From Phocaeicola intestinalis (lineage in GTDB: Bacteria > Bacteroidota > Bacteroidia > Bacteroidales > Bacteroidaceae): a DNA stretch of 64,000 nt. Positions 62,949 to 64,000 of the stretch are shown piece by piece; positions within the stretch are counted from its first letter, which is position 1, and the number at the start of each line of letters is the position of its first letter. The notes under the pieces were generated by a model. That model did no database searches. It had not been told where the DNA came from and saw only the letters and a list, made by a program, of their open reading frames with translations. Made by a program: the position numbers and the translations under genes. The stretch is taken from the NCBI RefSeq assembly GCF_014837065.1, contig NZ_JACSPP010000011.1, positions 1 through 64,000 of the forward strand. Direction: 5' to 3'.

Positions 62949-64000
62949 ATGGATACATATACAAAAGGCGGCAGATGCTGGATGAGGTATGCCGCGGCGA
63001 TTCTTATGCTTTTGATTTCCACGCCTTCCCTGCTGGCACAGGAGGCAAGCGGAGCGGATATGCCCGCGCTCGATTCGGGCAATACAGCGTGGATTCTGAC
63101 CTCTTCCATCTTAGTGTTATTGATGAGCATTCCGGGCATTGCCCTGTTCTATGGCGGCTTAGTGCGCCAGAAGAATGTATTGAGTGTCATTATGCAAACC
63201 CTCTTCATCGTAGGCGTGGTCAGCATCTTATGGATAGCCTTCGGGTATAGCTGGGCGTTCGATACCAGCTTTGCCGAGTCTGGAAACCCGCTGGCGTGTG
63301 TGATAGGCGGATTCGACAAGGCGTTCCTCCACGGCATCACCCTGGATACGCTGACCGCGGGCAACATTCCCGAACTGGTATTCGTGATGTTCCAGTGCAT
63401 GTTTGCCATCATCACCCCCGCGCTGATATTGGGTGCCTTTGCCGAACGTATCAAGTTTTCGGGCTATATCGTGTTCATCACGTTGTGGGTAATCCTTGCC
63501 TACTTCCCGATGGCACACTGGGTATGGGGCGGAGGCTTCCTGCAGCAAATGGGAGCCATCGACTTTGCCGGAGGTACGGTGGTGCACATCAATGCCGGGA
63601 TTTCGGCATTAATCATGGCGATTATGTTGGGCAAGCGCATGGACTATAAGGTAGGGCATCCCATTACGCCGCATAACGTGACCTTCGTCTTTATGGGCAC
63701 TTCGTTCCTGTGGCTGGGATGGTTCGGCTTCAATGCCGGAAGCGGGCTTGCCGCCGACGGGCTTGCCGCAAACGCCTTCCTCGTAACCCATGTGGCAACG
63801 GCTATGGCGGCTATCACGTGGATGGTCATCGACTGGCTCTGCAACAAGAAACCCACCACCATCGGCGCCTGTACGGGAGCCGTAGCCGGACTGGTGGCAA
63901 TCACTCCGGCGGCAGGCACGGTAGACCTGCTGGGCGCGTTCTGCATCGGTATCATCACGCCGATAGTATGCTTCTTCATGGTAGCTGCGGTCAAGCCGAA
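62949..64000 (+). CDS. amtB: ammonium transporter AmtB, 3' end beyond the window
   Basis: At least 350 residues open to the window edge; the stop lies outside. Signal peptide (STPSLLAQ) then the Amt fold: GNTAWILTSSILVLLMSIPGIALFYGG, GAFAERIKFSGYI, AHWVWGGGFLQQMGAIDFAGG, VHINAGISAL with the first pore histidine, FNAGSGLAADGLA and TTIGACTGAVAGLVAITPAAG. It moves ammonium/ammonia across the inner membrane and is gated by the P-II protein encoded 44 bases upstream. The signal peptide is usual for bacterial Amt proteins. Confidence 0.95.
   Translation, partial: MDTYTKGGRCWMRYAAAILMLLISTPSLLAQEASGADMPALDSGNTAWILTSSILVLLMSIPGIALFYGGLVRQKNVLSVIMQTLFIVGVVSILWIAFGYSWAFDTSFAESGNPLACVIGGFDKAFLHGITLDTLTAGNIPELVFVMFQCMFAIITPALILGAFAERIKFSGYIVFITLWVILAYFPMAHWVWGGGFLQQMGAIDFAGGTVVHINAGISALIMAIMLGKRMDYKVGHPITPHNVTFVFMGTSFLWLGWFGFNAGSGLAADGLAANAFLVTHVATAMAAITWMVIDWLCNKKPTTIGACTGAVAGLVAITPAAGTVDLLGAFCIGIITPIVCFFMVAAVKP

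Overview
The window is chromosomal DNA from a Bacteroidales bacterium, most likely a gut Bacteroides/Phocaeicola relative. This rests on promoters of the TAnnTTTG (-7) / TTTG (-33) type in front of many genes, on Bacteroidota-only families (GLPGLI proteins, DUF2807 and TPR-HTH lipoproteins, the DoxX/thioredoxin-like BT_3928 type, PafA-type phosphatase), and on many MKK-type signal peptides and lipoboxes. It is mostly core metabolism and envelope genes with small accessory patches. No rRNA, tRNA or CRISPR array was recognised.

Layout. 1-88: 5' end of an IS transposase cut by the window edge. 0.4-5.2 kb: GH35-like glycosidase, rubredoxin, sirtuin, two FKBP prolyl isomerases. 5.2-12.2 kb: an AraC regulator divergent from a five-gene exporter operon (TolC, HlyD lipoprotein, fused double ATPase, two ABC-2 permeases). 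12.3-19.2 kb: a small TIR element, iron alcohol dehydrogenase, then DUF1599, DoxX-like protein, tpiA, SPOR protein, folE and a MATE pump. 19.8-29.9 kb: a TPR/HTH membrane regulator followed by five GLPGLI-family genes, four of them in an A-B-A-B tandem duplication, and a TonB-receptor-like barrel; promoters of the first two GLPGLI genes share a 16-bp motif. 29.9-35.7 kb: DUF2807 lipoprotein, PAP2 enzyme, epimerase, CDF metal exporter, PafA-like phosphatase. 35.8-39.9 kb: MFS-HlyD-TolC efflux operon. 40.4 kb: a well-delimited small RNA candidate. 41-50 kb: metG, then a polysaccharide patch (flippase, four glycosyltransferase-like genes) interrupted by a decayed DUF3791/DUF3990 locus. 50.3-58.2 kb: rnr and a three-gene SMC-like operon matching Wadjet JetA-JetB-JetC (MksF-MksE-MksB) but with no JetD nuclease. 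58.8-61.3 kb: XRE regulator, TolB-like propeller, barrel protein, small lipoprotein. 61.7-64 kb: TorF-like porin, P-II protein and the first part of amtB, which runs off the end.

The most unusual global feature is the intergenic DNA. Many gaps hold long perfect or near-perfect inverted repeats built from short words that differ from gap to gap (for example TTAAGAAG, GAATGAA, CTTACAAACTC, GTTACAATT). Several dispersed families also recur: CCACAGATTACACAGATT hairpins, a TIR element ending in GAAACTGTTTTGAATTTATC, a GTAGGGGCGTATCG palindrome, and a TGCACAAATCCATACCGC element.
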